NCBI GenBank assembly: GCA_026261815.1
Contig: JAMPIT010000575.1
Coordinates: 39,781,501-39,845,500 of the forward strand
Length of the DNA: 64,000 nucleotides
Direction of reading: 5' to 3'
Origin: Monarcha castaneiventris obscurior
Taxonomy: Eukaryota > Chordata > Aves > Passeriformes > Monarchidae
The number at the start of each line of letters is the position of its first letter. Position 1 is the first letter of the stretch. Both the position numbers and the translations under genes were made by a program. Below, one piece after another: positions 38,798 through 53,000 of the stretch. Under the pieces are notes generated by a model. The model saw only the letters and a program-made list of their open reading frames with translations. It was not told the DNA's origin and did no database searches.

Positions 38798-41700
38798 TTT
38801 TTCGTACAGCTCTATAATTAGGCTCCAGAGTCCTGTGGAGACACACAGCAAAGTGGTAGGCTTTATATTCTGCAACACTCAAAAGCTGCAGTTCACAGAC
38901 GTGCGCTTATATCTATCCCACCTCTTAGCAAGCTATAACTAGACTCTTCCATTCCCTTTGGATCTGTCCCCCTGTGTCTAACAAAAATGAGAATTTTGAG
39001 TGTTTCTAGCCCTAAACTGCAAATCAGCACTCGACCACTGTGTGAAACTTTTGACAGAATGGAATGGAGTTTCAGGTCATCGTGGAAAATACCAGCTGAG
39101 GAATCTTACATTGCTTCAGGTAGTGCAATGAAACTATCAAACTTTATATAAAAACATATAACTCTTACAGGTTTTCACACAATTCTTTTCAGCATGAATG
39201 GGAATTTTTGTTGTGGTTTCCATCACATTGCAGTGTTCCTGATCACAAAACCCAGTGATGGCGTTCCTGTAGCAAATATATAGTTGTAAAGAAATAGATC
39301 ACTGGTAGAAGTTGTATGTGGAATATTATATATTGCTATTGCATGGCCTTTGGGGAGATCTTCCATTTTCCTTTAAGAAAACCTTCAAACCCTTTAATGT
39401 TAAAACATGCTACTTTAGAGGACTTGAGTCTTTGATACTTCAGGCCAAAGACAGCCACAAACACCAGTAAATTAGTAACATTACTTTTACCTCCTTCAAA
39501 TGGTTAACATCTGAGATTTCACAATTACTAATCTTCTCTCCAAACCATTTAGAAATGTGGACTGATATGATTTTTTTAGCTTTGTATTGGTGCAGTTTGG
39601 AGAAAAAGATTTTCATGTTATAGCTAACGAGAGTTGCGCCTTAATCTTTAGCACTGCTAACAGCAAGAACAACATTTCCTGTCCTTAGCTCATTTTTACA
39701 GGTTTAATTAATAATGTAGACAGTTGAGTCTGCCTGCTTGAACTAAAATAATTAGCAGAGAGTAAACAAACACTTTAGGTTTCATTTTATGAATGGTGTG
39801 GTGCCACTTTAAATATTTAACATTTTGATCTGAGTGACCAATCAATTCTTGAAAAGTGCCAGGTTACACTGACAACCCAAGCAAGAGACTGAGCTGTGAG
39901 AAAAGGTATGCTCCTGTAACTGCTTCTCAGCAGCAAGGGCTGCAGGAAATGACGTGTTAAAATGAATGTTAAAAAGATGAATGAAAATGTATGAAAAGGT
40001 AGGAGCTGTCAGAAAAGGAGTGGTAAAAATATCAGAGAGGAGCAGGAGAGGATAGAAAGGTATTTAATGCTTCTCAATGACTAACTGATTAGTTAGATCT
40101 CCATGAGAGGTCTTGCAGGAGACAATACACATTTAAATCTCAGGTAGTGATTTATTCCTCTGTATATTCAAGGCAAGAAAAATGAAAAGATATTCCTCTT
40201 AGTCAAATCTATTGGCTTTTTCTTCTAAATATTGATGGTCTGGGGAAGAGGAGACCCACACCCTGCCAGCAAAGCAGTAGACTTTATATGTTGGACATGC
40301 TGAAACCAGTAGTGATTGCAGCTTTGACTCGGGGAGACATGTGCACATGCTCTGAGCAACTTCATACACAGTGTTACACTAAGCATGCACTTAACAATCT
40401 TTGACTGCATTTCAGTGAAGCAATCTTAAGTGAAGTCCTGAACGAGTACCTTGAAAAAGGGCATGCTAATTACACTTAATCTTTACTTCATGGCATGGAA
40501 TAGTACTTTTGAATTATAGACGTTTTGTACTTCTATCAGAAACATTCAAAAACATGCTCCTCAATCTTAAAAATGTCTTTATTTTTGTAGATTGTCATAT
40601 AAACCCCAATATATCTTTTCTATCATGTTTTATCTTTCTTATCATAAAAATCACAAAAACTTTGAATATCTGATAAACACATCATAAAAATTTTAAATAA
40701 TCTCTTTGATTCAGTCAAATGTAGTTTCCTTTCAATTACATAAAATATTCGGAAAAACAGGTTTCCATTTTTTGTTTTTTCAGGAGACTAGATAAAGATG
40801 CAACCAGTGCCATGAATAATAGTGAATAATATTATTTTCTGGCTGGTGTAAACTCAAAAAAAAATATCTGCAAGGTTCTTACTGTGCCCACTTCAATAAA
40901 TTAGCTCTATTATTGCAGCTCATGATGAGGCTTCTAAGCTGTAACTCACAACAATTTTCCCTCCAACACTTTTTAGTTAATCATGATCGTACTTGGAAAG
41001 AGAGCCTTACCCATTTTTCATATTTCACACTGAATTTCCAGGATTGACAAAAAAACCACAAAAATATTTGCTTACCTTTTGTGTTTGGTACAAAAAACAC
41101 TGCACAATGTTTAATATGACTCCCCGGTATGCCATTTGTGTATGGTTTCTTTCCAGAGAAAGATCAACCTTTGGTTTTATTTTTCAGTAGGGCATGCTGC
41201 CTTCAACATTTTAAAGATGTTGCTGCAAGTCCCTTGCCATTTGAGTAGGAGAAGTTTCCTGGAAGTGTGCTCTGGAGTGGCAGGAGGTTTTGACGGGGTA
41301 TGGATACAGCCTCTGTGGGAAACTGGCTCCATCTCATCCTCATGCTAGGGTGGGAGATTTTCATCTCTCAGTGACACCAACACAACAGCACTGAGGCATT
41401 AGATGTCTGAATCACTGTCACTACTTCTTTTTTCTCCTTTGGAAACAATCAACAAATCATCAACAAGTCATCTAAGAAAAAGGGAGAATTACAGGAGCTT
41501 CCATATGAAGTGATCCAATTATTTATTTTTACTTGTAATAATCTTTGATGACAGCATTTGGGTACTTCTTTGGCAATGAAAATGAACATTCTATTTTGTT
41601 TGTTGCTTTCACATTGTTTTTTTTCTTCAGATTAAAAATGTTCCTTTGATACATTGAAAATAAAATTCCATTCCAGACTGGAATTTTGCTAGCCATTGTC

Positions 41701-44700
41701 ATAAAATTTGAAAATCTACTTTTAATCCATTTAATCCATTAACTACCACTGGTTCTGAGCAACCAAGGACCTCATTTTCACACTGTATCTATTGTCCCAT
41801 CTGTAGAAACTGATGATGCAAGCATAAGGGAAGGAGTCAGTTAACTGTTCATCCACTCTTCGTGGCTTTTTCTGTGACACAGAAAACACTAAATCTGGCA
41901 GCAAAAAGCGGTTTGAACAGATTACTTTGTTGCCAAGGTAATAAAATCCATGAGCTTTCAGAATAAGCAGATTTATTGTATGATATTTAATGTTCATGGC
42001 TGACTAAGAAAAAAAGGTAACAGCTTTTCATGGGAGATAAGGTGTACATCTCTTGGAACAGCAGTTTACAATTTTGGGGTAGTTTGCAGAGCCTATACTG
42101 GATGAGGTGTGAACCGAGGAGAGGGGAAAGGGATCTTTAATTACCCAAGACTGCCAAGCACAATGCCTCTGCATCCCAAGCCATTATTTCAAATGTGTGT
42201 ATGCATGAGTGCACAGGGAAGGGCACTATTGGATTTTTTTTCAGAATTGCAAGTAAAATTCAAAAGGTTTTGAGTTGTGGTTGTCACCTGTGATTTCTGA
42301 GACATGACTGTCCTCAGTGAGGGAGAGTGACCAGCTAGGAAACAGTCAGTTTTCAAGCATTCAGTCTCAATTGGGATTTTGTTTGTCTTATTTGTAACCT
42401 CTGCTACGAGTATATAAAAATATGACTTGAACTTTTGATTAATATGTTTTTTACTGCATCATTAAGCTTGTCTAGTTTACTAGCAGCATGGGAAAATTCA
42501 CAAATACAACATTTTTTTCAACTCTACAAATGCCAATAAACTAGCTTGTGCAGGCATCCTCAAGGACCTGCGTCCTGAAATACATTTATGTAAGTTAATG
42601 TTCAGAGGATACTTATAGGAAAATTGAAGTAAATCATGTCAAGGCTCATATTACCAAGGTGCTGAATTGGGGGAAAGAATTTATTTTAGTGGAGATAAAA
42701 TATCCCTTCAGCCAGAGAAAGAGGATACTCCAGAGCACTGGACTGAACACTGGTGCCTTGTCATTGAAACCTCCATGGTTTTCAGCCTGTCCACTGTGAG
42801 TGAATGCTCCCCTTGGAACTGAAGTTTTAGGAGAAGAATTCACAGCACTGTAAATACTGATGATCTTTCTTAACTCTCATCTACCTCATTTGTCAACATG
42901 ATGAATTTGTATATGCTCAAGGTTTTAAAAGGTAATGTGGCCTGCTATTGGCTCTAATGAAGATTTTTTTTTTTTAATAGCACAGAACATTGCTGTTCAG
43001 AGTAATTTTATTTCAATATGCTCATTTTTCGTGTAAACAGTGGTCTCTTGCCATTTGGTCACATACATGCTGTTTTGCTACAGAAGCTGTTCATCAAAGT
43101 GTTGACGTTTCATTTTTATGCACATTTGGAAAACAGATATTGTTGTCGGTGGTGACTGTTGTTGTTTTGCTTTGACTTGGGAAATGCCATATAGTGTATG
43201 TGAAAGCTCTGTGCACTTCCAGGAGTTTACTCCCAGACGAAATTCCCAGGCATTTCAGAAGTAAAATTAGCCACTTCACCCTAACTGTGTCACACACCAA
43301 AGTGCCGCCTGCAATAATGCAGGCAGAGTAAAAACAAATTAAAGGAAGGGCTTCCTCACACAGCGTGAAGTCAGCCTGAGGAGTACAGTCACATAGTTCA
43401 TAGATTTGATTTTTGAAAGGGCTGGATAACTTTATGACCAATAATAACATTTTTAGTTATGCATGCTAAGTGAGGTATAATTGGATTTCCTGCTTCATAG
43501 CATCAGCTACAGGATCACTACAGGGGCCTTAAAGGGATTTATTTACACACACCCGCATATGTTCACACCCATGCACACTTCTGCATGCAGCAATGAATTT
43601 CAGTGATGTGTGCTAGGGAATTTTCTGAAACATTGTGCATAGCCAGTAGCTCTGAATAGTTAAGGCTGACATCTACACGTCAACAAGAGCCATGCAGAGG
43701 AACTGCAGTAATTGCAATACATGAGAAGCATGCAAAAACTGTGGGCACTTTGTCCACTTTTCGAATGAACAATGGCAAGTCTGGACTCAGTCGCAGGAGG
43801 AAAAGAACTTGTCTAAAGACCAGCTTTTAATATTCAAAGGCTTCTCGCAATATGAAAAGCAATGCAAGCCTCAATTGGTACCAGCCAGCTGTTGGCTGTG
43901 GACACAGTCACTAAAATGTGATTCTGAGTTTCATTAGCACATCCTTCGTTCTCCTATCATGGTCATTTCAGAAATCAACAGGAACAAAAAAATAGCGGAG
44001 CATATCATAGATGCAACTTTTAAAGTACTACTTTTTTTAGTAGTTTTCTAGGTGAAAATTAAAAATTGATTTGAAAGTTCAGTGGATAATTGCTGCAGTG
44101 AAAGTCCAGGCTATGAGTATGACAAAGTAGCACATGAAGCCTATTTTAATATTACTATTTTTCCTAACATGCTCTATGTTTTCTACACTGGAACATGAAC
44201 CTATGGAAGAATAGGCTAATTAGTAAGGCTATTAAAGGTATCATACATCATTATCAGCACTTTTGGCTAACAGAATAGGATCTTGAAATCTTTTCTATCA
44301 CTGAGACTCACTGTAGAATAGGAGAAGAGTTAGACACCAGAAAGAAGCCAATTAAAATCTGTGTGTTTAGCTTGCATATGCCTAGAGCATGCCAAAGGCA
44401 AGCAGTGATGACTGGGACAAGCCCTGTATCCCACTGAGGCCACCACAGTTTGACCCAGTCATTAACAATGCATGTCACTGGATCTCTTCTTTAGAGAGTT
44501 ATGTTTTTAAAATAAAAGTACAACACTCATTCTGTTGAAAGACAAGAGGCTAAATTTCATTACTGGACTATCTGTAGATGGAGCCATTCCCCAAGTTTGA
44601 GTCAGGGGTTCAGTTTCGTGAGGAGCCAGGGAACAGGCAAATGCACAGGTACATTGCCATAGCATGGCTATTGGTCCTTCATTGTGCAGGAAGGAATCAG

Positions 44701-44807
44701 CTGCTTGCTGCTGAATGGAGACAGAGGAAGCTTCCAGCTGAATGCTGGAGGAAGCTCCATTGCTCCTAAGAATTGAATCACTTAGAGGGAGTTCTCAGTT
44801 CTGCTGC

Positions 44808-44821
44808 CAGATATATATCTG
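44808..44821. repeat. 14-bp perfect palindrome
   Basis: CAGATATATATCTG reads the same on both strands. It has an AT-repeat core. Confidence 0.85.
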
Positions 44822-45214
44822 CTAAACAGAAAACAGTGAAACAGCCAGCAGTTTCAGATCCAAGCACTCCAACCCGAACCTTAAGTTTCCATGGTCTCAC
44901 AAGGTTTGATTTAGTTTCTTTCCAATTCCTGTTTCGTTCAGTTTAGAACTAATATGGAAAGGTGTGAACTGAAGACCATACCTCCATAAAAAATTAGCTT
45001 CTTGCAGATTGCCTCAGCCCCAGCCAGCCTGCCCACACTGTATCGTAAAGTGTGACTGTAGGCAGCACAGTCATAACTGGGAAGCTACAGCTAGAAGCAT
45101 CCCCTTTTGCTTACAGTCTAACCCCCTTACACAATGGGCAATTTGTTCAGACTTTTGTAATAAACTCTAACTATACCAAGAAGCCCAAACTAATAAAGTT
45201 CACATGATCTTACC

Positions 45215-45274
45215 TATCACAGAATGTTAAGGTTGGAAGGGACCACAGTCGGTCATCTGGTACAGCCTCAAGGA
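45215..45274 (-). mobile_element. CR1 LINE 3' terminal fragment
   Basis: TATCACAGAATGTTAAGGTT then GGAAGGGACCACAGTCGGTCATCTGGTACA (given in parts: GGAAGGGACC, GGTCATCTGG) is the complement of a CR1 3' end: octamer-like tail, TCCAACCTTAA-type phrase and the preceding GACC-TCC region. Only about 60 bases remain, so it is heavily 5'-truncated and inactive. Confidence 0.85.
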
Positions 45275-48200
45275 AATGTAAATTATGAACTAGATCATAC
45301 AGGTGATATTTAAATTGTCTGAAGAGTGGTAGACAAGAAAAAGGCAGAAAAAGTATAATTACAGAAGAGCCAAAGAGAATTTTATTACCTTAATGATAGG
45401 CTTGATATCAAGAATTATTTGACTATAATGAAACTATTAAAAGTATGTTAAACAGAAAGAAATAGGCCAGCATATAATTATAGCAAGGTGAGTCCAGAGG
45501 GCAGAGAGGGACAAAAAAAGGAAAAAAAAAATCTGTTTAATTTTATCTGGGCAAATTTCTGACTGGTCACATTGAGTATTGGAGAGTCAAGGGAAAAGCC
45601 CTCTCAGTTCTGTGAAAGGATAGGGCAAAATTGGTCACTATGTAGATATTTTTCATGGAAGAGAACAATTCACCTCAAAGAGCATCAAAAAGAAGGATAT
45701 TTGTAGGATAATACAGAGAAAATACATGAGTAGTGGGTAGAAAATTTAATATATACGGAGATAATAATTTTACTTGTTTTGTTGAATCCTTTTGTAGGAT
45801 TCTGCCCCGGGAAGAATGTTGAGGAAAGCTGTCACCATAGTCAAAAGCCCAAACAGATTGGAATACATGTCAGGAGAACCACTACGAGAAGACAAAAGGA
45901 TTAGAAGGCATTTTTTATGACAGAAATACAAGGGAATTGTGTATGGTATTTCAGACTACATGGTCTGAATTCTGCTGAATTCTACTCTGTGTAATCCAGG
46001 GCTGTCTACTCTTCTTAAAAAATTGGGCCTCCAAATTAAAAGCTATGTTTTGCCTAATTGTTACTGAAGGCCAAAGATAAAGCAGAGCATCTGGAATGGT
46101 ATTATGCAGATTCAAACAAGCCCATGAGCTTTCATTCTATTTTAATTTCTGGAAAGGCATAATTTAAAAAGGAAGGACAAGAGTGAAAAAAGCAACAACA
46201 TTGAAAAGGCAACAGAGTAATCTAATCACTTTATGTTCCTTCAATTATATATATATATTTTATTTTATATATATATATACTAGTTTATGCCATCCAACAT
46301 TTTCATATAGGAGAACTATCAACAGGGAAAGGGGCTGTAATGTGTGTTTGTACTGGGTGTTGTTGTAGCAGTGTCATTTTCTGTGTACTGGTGGTCCAGA
46401 AGATGATGGCAAATGTGTTATGGAAGGGTTCTGCAACTCATTCCAAGTGAAAGAGGAACTGTGCTTCCTTTGGAGACTTTCCTGAATGTTTGTTTTCCTT
46501 CCTTCCTTCCTTGTTTCACTATTTTAGCACTCCAAAGCAAAAGTCATTTCCAGTAAAAAATATAAGTTTGTTCTTTGTGTATGGAAAGCATAAGTAAATT
46601 ACTGATGCTTTAAAAGATGGAGTTTAGATCCTGTTAAGCAGATTTTTATTTGTATTGATGAATTCATTTGACATCTGCTTACTACCTAAAATATTGCTGC
46701 TATCATCTAATGACCAGACATTCTGGCTCCATTCGCTGGAAGTGTCACTCAATAGCTGCTCTTTAGCACTAAATGCTGCATTACACAGAAAGATGGAGTA
46801 TTTTGAATTTAATATATTTTAATTATTTTTCTAATGTCACGATTGAGAATTATGGAGCAGGTGTTCTAGTAAGAGTCAAAATCAGTGTATTATCTACAAA
46901 GCAATTTTATTAAAACAGTTAGAAATATTTGTGTCTGAAGTGTCTGAAAAGCTTTAAAATTCATGTAAGGATATTATCCTCTGCCCAGTCATTTCCTTTG
47001 AATATGAAGGCATGCAAATTTTCATTTCCTTACACACAAGAATTTCTCAAGAGAAAATGAGTGTTCCTTAGGTTTTTCCATTTAATTTACAAACACTCTA
47101 CTTTAGCATCCTCTCTGCCCTTTCTGAATGCTAAAAAAAAATCCTATAACTCCACAGAAACACTGACAAGAGTTGGACTGGCATAAAACACCACATCTTT
47201 CTGGACACTATGTTATTTTTATGAGGTGCTGGGTATATTCACTATGCACTGATTCCACAGTAAATGGATTGGACTGCAAATAAACTTGCAGTTTTGGATT
47301 AAGAAGAAAGATGCTCAACAGGAGTAACAGCAATAAATGACTCTTTAAAGATGAGGTACACTAACTGAGTTACTCACTAAGTAATACTATTTGATTTGGG
47401 AGATTTAGTTGTTCTTTGCAGCAGTGTGAAGACATTCCCCTTGGACTTTTGCTCAGAAATGACTGACATTATGTTTCAGGGAAGGAGGAGAGAAAATTAC
47501 AACAGCACGATCCTCGAATCAAGGTTAAAGACCTCCTTCTTTAATGTGTATATGCATAGTGAAATGCTCGGGTGGGAGGGAAGGAGGAACTTGGATGGGG
47601 CAGGAAAGTGGATGGTGATTCTCTATTAATGGTGCTGTCAGAGAGCTGTAGGAAAAGGCAAGAGGCCTGAGGAGTGATAGAAGGCTTATTTGTGTATGTC
47701 CTTGTGTTAGGTAAGGGGTTTCAAAGATTTAGCTTCAGCACTGACATCACAAAATCTCTAGGTAAACTATGGGACACAGCACCACACTTTGCACAGTTAT
47801 TGTGATGAGGAAAGGACAGCAAACAAAGTAATAATATCCATTTGTTATAAATCATATAGCAACATTAAGGTAAATTACATAAATTGTTGCAGGAAATGGG
47901 AGGCATGTATTTTTAAATTGAATTTACCTGGGATCATTTTATCAAAAAAAAAAAAAGGTAATTCTGAAAGGTTTAAGGGTATTTGGTGAGAATATATAAC
48001 CAGGCTCCAAAACCCAAATTCAGATACTGAATATAAGTGGCTTTCAGAAAGGCTAAGCTGCCAGGGGCTCCCTTTGCCTTCCTTCAGTGGCAGATGATGT
48101 CTTTCTGCTTTATGTTTTAAATAGGATTAGCTGATACAGCATAAAATAATACACTTTGGAAAATCTAACTTAATTTATTACATCTTTACTACAGTATTTT

Positions 48201-48607
48201 ATTTGACCTACAGCATGAGAGGGGATGATTTGTCCCAACACGTGTCCTTCCTCTAAATTTTATTTCTAAAAGTACAGGCAGGAAAGATACTGAAGGAAAG
48301 CTAAAGGTCAATTATGCTGGGGAGGATCAGGGAAATATTTACTTACCCAAATGTAGGGAATTACTATGTCAGTTTCGATATTTCAGCACATCACCTATAG
48401 TAACTTTTAAAGAAATGCAGTGCATTCTAGATGTCTTCATATTTTTTCTGTTGGTATTTCCTTTTGACACTTCATACACACATAGTAACCCCCAACATCT
48501 GTATATACTTTGCAGCTGTCTCCATCAACCCACTTTCAGAAATAGCTAATTCTTTATGCTAATTATTAATTAATTAGGAATGGAATTTATACTTGCATAG
48601 TAGATAA
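45275..48607. other. AT-rich non-coding stretch
   Basis: No gene or transposon seen. It contains a self-complementary TA repeat (46244-46280) and a short CTTC repeat near 46496-46511. Open frames are under 80 codons. Confidence 0.55.
46244..46280. repeat. TA dinucleotide repeat, interrupted
   Basis: Two TA runs are separated by a TTTTATTTTA interruption. The tract can fold on itself and is probably length-variable. Confidence 0.85.
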
Positions 48608-50044
48608 TCTCCCAGCAGCCCTGGCTAGCTGGAGAGGCCCCAGGTGAGTGGAGGCTAGCCTGTATGACGCCCATCTATAAGAATGGCAGAAGGAGGATTT
48701 GAGGAACTATAGCCGTGTCAGTCTGACCTTGGTTCTGGGGAACGACATGGACCAGATCATCTTGAGTGCAATCGCATAGAACATGCAGGACAAGGTGGCA
48801 TCAGGCCCAGCCAGCATAGGTTTGTGAAAGGCAGGTCCTGCTTGACCAACCTGGTCTTCTATGACAAGATGACCTGCTTAGAAGATTAAGGGAAGGCTCT
48901 GTTTATTGTCTACCTGGGCTTTAATAAAGCCTTTGACACTATTTCCCACAGTGTTCTCCTGAAGAAACTGGCTGCTCATGACTTGGACAGGTGTACTCTT
49001 CGTTGGGTAGAAAATTGGCTGGAGAGCCAGGCTCAGAGTGGCAGTGACTGGAGTTAGACCCAGCTGGGGACCGGTCACAACTGGTGTTTCCCAGGGCTCA
49101 GTATTGGAGCCAATCCTATTAAAAGTCTTTATCAACAACTTGAATGAGGAGATTGAGTGACCTCTCAGTTTGCAGATGACACCAAGTTGGGTGGAAGTGT
49201 TGATCTTCTGGAGGAAAGGGAGCTTTTACTGAGGGATCTCAGCAAGCTGGATTGATGGACCAAAGCCAATTGTACGAGGTTCAGCAAGACCAAGTGCTGG
49301 GTCCTGCACTTGGGTCACAGGCTGCACTGCAGGCTGGGGGCAGGGGTTGGCAAGGCTGCCCAGTGGAGGGGGACCTGAGGGTGCTGGTCAACAGCAGCTG
49401 AACATGAGCCAGGATGTGCCCAGGTGGCCAAGAAGGCCAATGGCACCTGGCCTGGATCAGCAGTGGTGTGGCCAGCAGGAGCAGGGCAGTGACCGTCCCC
49501 CTGTACTCAGCACTGCTGAGGCCACACCTCCAATCCTGTGCTCAGTTCTGGGCCCCTCACTGCAAGAAAGACATTGAGGGGCTGGAGCGTGTCCAGAGAA
49601 GGGCAACGGAGCTGGGGAAGGGTCTGGAGCACAAGTCCTGTGAGGGGCAGCTGAGGGAGCTGGGGGTGTTTAGCCTGGAGAAAAGGAGGCTCAGGGGTGA
49701 CCTTATCACTCTCTACCCCTGCCTGAAAGGAGGGTGTAGCCAGGTGGGGGTCGGTCTCTTCTCCCAGGCAGCAAGTGGTAGGACAAGATGAAAAGGCTTC
49801 AAGTGGCAGCAGGGCATATTTAGACTGGATATTAGGAAAAATTTCTTCCCTAAAAGGATTATCAAGCATTGAACTAGGCTGCCCAGGGAAGTGGTTGAGT
49901 CACCATGCCTGGAGATATTTAAAAGACTTGTAGATGTGGTTCTCAGGAACATGATTTAGTGATGGACCTGGCTGTGCTGGGATAATGGTTGGATTTGAGG
50001 ATCTTAGGGTCTTTTCCAGCCTAATCAATTTGATGATTCTATGA
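48608..50044 (+). mobile_element. CR1 LINE 3' 1.4 kb, 5'-truncated
   Basis: The copy begins inside the reverse-transcriptase region (CAGCCCTGGCTAGCTGG) and runs through the rest of ORF2 and the 3' UTR to the tail ATTTGATGATTCTATGAT. It is GC-rich compared with both flanks. Stop codons and frameshifts are scattered throughout ORF2. The upstream endonuclease and ORF1 are missing, consistent with incomplete target-primed reverse transcription. No clear target-site duplication is visible, which is usual for CR1. Confidence 0.95.
48660..49800 (+). pseudogene. CR1 reverse transcriptase, decayed
   Basis: Piecewise translation gives HRFVKGRSCLTNL, then VYLGFNKAFDTISHSVLLKK (the block where the first catalytic Asp would stand), then QFADDTKLG at 49166-49192, the F-A-D-D active-site motif with both Asp retained. 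After that come the C-terminal phrases [20 protein letters not shown] and [20 protein letters not shown]. In the first block the residue expected as Asp reads Gly (YLGF), so the site is damaged as well as interrupted by stops. This is the RT palm that the 7.4-10 kb copy lacks. Confidence 0.9.
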
Positions 50045-53000
50045 TCTGTGGAAAGTAACTGCACATGACTTTTCACTATTTATCCTTGTATCCAAGGAGG
50101 TTTTGCTAACAAAGAAAAATACATGAAATGCTTTGCTCTAAGGTCAGAATAAATACTTTTTTGGAATCCTGTGGCCGTCCCTTGTATTGTCAAATAGAGA
50201 ATTTTTTAAAATTTGTTAATTTTCCCGTGTTACAGTGGAAATGCTAAAGCAAGGGAAGATGGAACACTACACCAACCAAGGAAAGTCTACAAGGCAATTG
50301 CTGTGGGAATTGTAAAGCCTATGAGCCTTAGCCTCACTGTCTGCAAAACAAATATGATAGTTATCCATCTTAAAAATCTCCAGTGACTACATCCAGAGGA
50401 AAGTGTGTATTACTGAGCCTGAGCTGGTGATGTTTAAATGCAGGTTGAGTCACATCACTTGCTTTCTCTGACAAGCCTAGTGATATGCACACAGAGATGG
50501 ACACCATCGGCTCACTGAACTCAGTAGAAACACTCCCAATGTGTTAATTAGGCTTTAATTCAAAATATTAGCATGTGCTACATTTTTAAAATTGGCAGTA
50601 ACACTGCTTTCTATTCATGAATTCATGTGGAGTGTTGCTTTGTTTGTCAAGGCAGCGTAGTGTTTTGTTTACAGATCAGCTTTCTCAAAAGCAGTAAAAA
50701 GTGTTTGACAAAAGAAGAGAATGTTCTGGTTAAAGGTGGTAAACCTTCTTCAATATGTTGTTCACTGTATTTCTTTTGAAATTTTATTACATGGATTTCT
50801 GTGTTGAATCTAAGGGGTTGAAATCACTATTTGAAATTAAAATATGACTGATTTTCTTTTTCTCTCCTGTTGTATTTGATTTTGTATTTTACATTTTCAA
50901 GTGATTACTTCAACAGTGAAAATCTTCCTAACAGAAATTTCATATGTTCTGAGATATTGGCAGAGAAATTACTCCTGTAAGCAAACAAAAGTTAAATGAA
51001 AGATTTCATGTCTTACTAAATGAAGCAAAAATTTTTTTTTACTTTAAAAACATTTTCTTTAGGTTTCACTAATAAGCACCCAGTGATTTATTACTTAAAA
51101 GTAAATTAAAAGGTTTAGGAAAAGGAAATATCACCTTTAAATACTCAAATAGCTGATCTTGATTCCCAATTTACTTGACATATGGCATAGAAGGAAGTCA
51201 GCATTGTATTTAAAATTTCAGATTTAGATCTTTAAAATATGTATTTAGGAAGAAGTTCTGTACAGGTTTGAATTTGTTTATATACATACATATACATGTA
51301 GTGATTTAGTTTACATACACATATAAAAATGTACTCTTTATTTTTGCTTACATGACAGGCTCATGGATGACACAGGAATGAACTGCTGTATCTATAATTC
51401 AGTAGCATAATAAAATCATGCACGTAACGTAATTTCCAGAATAACCCTCTTCGAGTCTTTCATTTTGCCCAAAGCATTTTACAGTAAATGAACAGCTACA
51501 GCTTGTACTCCCTAAGATGTCATACTGTTTATACTGGTTCAGAGATTGAATGGAGGATGACCTAAACTACAAGAGGGACCAGATGCTGCAATGAGTTCTA
51601 TATATACAGTTTCTATTGCAGTCATATATATCAGATCTATTAGCTAGATCTGGATTTCAGAATCATGACTATGGCTCTGATATTTGGACAAAAGCCTAAT
51701 TCAGTGTCTGAGCCATCATCTGGAGTTAGTCTTTGACTAATGTTGAATCTTGCATACTGTTGACCATCAGACATTATTTTTGCAACTTTATAACATCTTT
51801 TATTTCTTCAAATACCTCAGTAAATCACAATTTCAATTACATTTTCTCATATTTTGAATGGAAAAAAAGTTATTGCATCTTGAAAATATTTTGCATCACA
51901 ATAAAGGGTTTGAATTTTACTATTTTACTTTGTTGACTAAAGAAGTAAGCATCACATTTCTCAAACGGTAGTACTAAAGCTTTGAAGTCTTTTAGTAGAT
52001 CAACTTCTGTAATGAAAGAACATAAAGTTGTTCATGCTCAGAAACATTTTTTGCTTTGTTAAATAATAATCAAATATTTTCAATACTTCCATAATAAACC
52101 AGTGCCTTTTTAGTTACTGAAAGTTTTAGTACAATTTATCTTTCAGACTGTTCCGTTTATATAGAACATTCATTATTTGCATTTAAGGAGAGATGATCAC
52201 ATAATTTACCCCAAAAGCATCAACATAATCATGCTTAAAATAGATAACAAAACTTATCTTAATAGATAAATATTTATAAGTGTTCAGCAATAGAGAATTC
52301 TAAAAAAGAGAAATACACATACACTCAAGAATCAACTAATTACTTTTTCCTTATAAAACTCTGTGAATTCTGCAGCTTAATTCAAATTTAGAGTAGCAAT
52401 TGAGAGAAGCAATTAAAGAAATCTATATGAAAATACATGTATAGTATGAAAAAAGCCTCCTAACTTTATTAAACCCTTCTTCCATCACAAGCTATGCAAC
52501 AAAACCACACTGACTTCAACTGACCTAAATACTATAAAGGTGAACACTGCCAACAGTTTTGAAGAATACTGGAAGTTTTGTAATTTGGAAGTCTTTGCCT
52601 GTGTTTTCCACTTGTGTTGCTCTTTCAGCATTGCAGCTATATACACATGGAAAAAGTGAATACTACCAATTGTTCAATACTGGTAGTTTCCCTTTAAAAG
52701 CTCTAGTACCTTTTCCTATAGTCTAGCTGTAGTATTTATGCATATTTAATCACTGCAAATGTTGATAAAAAACAAACAACAAAGCAAGTAACATTTGAAG
52801 TACATCTCTTTTTTGTCTATATTTAGTTTATTTTGAAGTACTGTCTGCGCATCCTAGGCAATCATAGCCATCTTCAGCTGGAAACTTTTTCTATTTCAAA
52901 TGTTCAGCCCAGTGTTTCTAAACAGTTCCTGCTATCCCTCTCCCCTTAAATCAGAGAAAACACTGCAAGCCTGAGGAAACACCATATAGATGATGGTTTC

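Larger units (their letters stand above)
38701..45214. other. Non-coding stretch, possible conserved elements
   Basis: No gene or transposon is recognised. The patches at 39540-39860 and 43670-43960 have mixed composition and low simple-sequence content, and could be conserved non-coding elements, but this is an impression only. A hairpin (38778-38797) and a palindrome (44808-44821) are listed separately. Confidence 0.5.

Noticed and set aside
38778..38803. Hairpin plus T-run as a transcription terminator
   Set aside because: Rho-independent terminators are bacterial and the sequence is vertebrate nuclear DNA. The short stem is likely chance.
49507..49869. 120-codon minus-strand open frame
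   Set aside because: Shadow of the plus-strand CR1 ORF2 C-terminal region.
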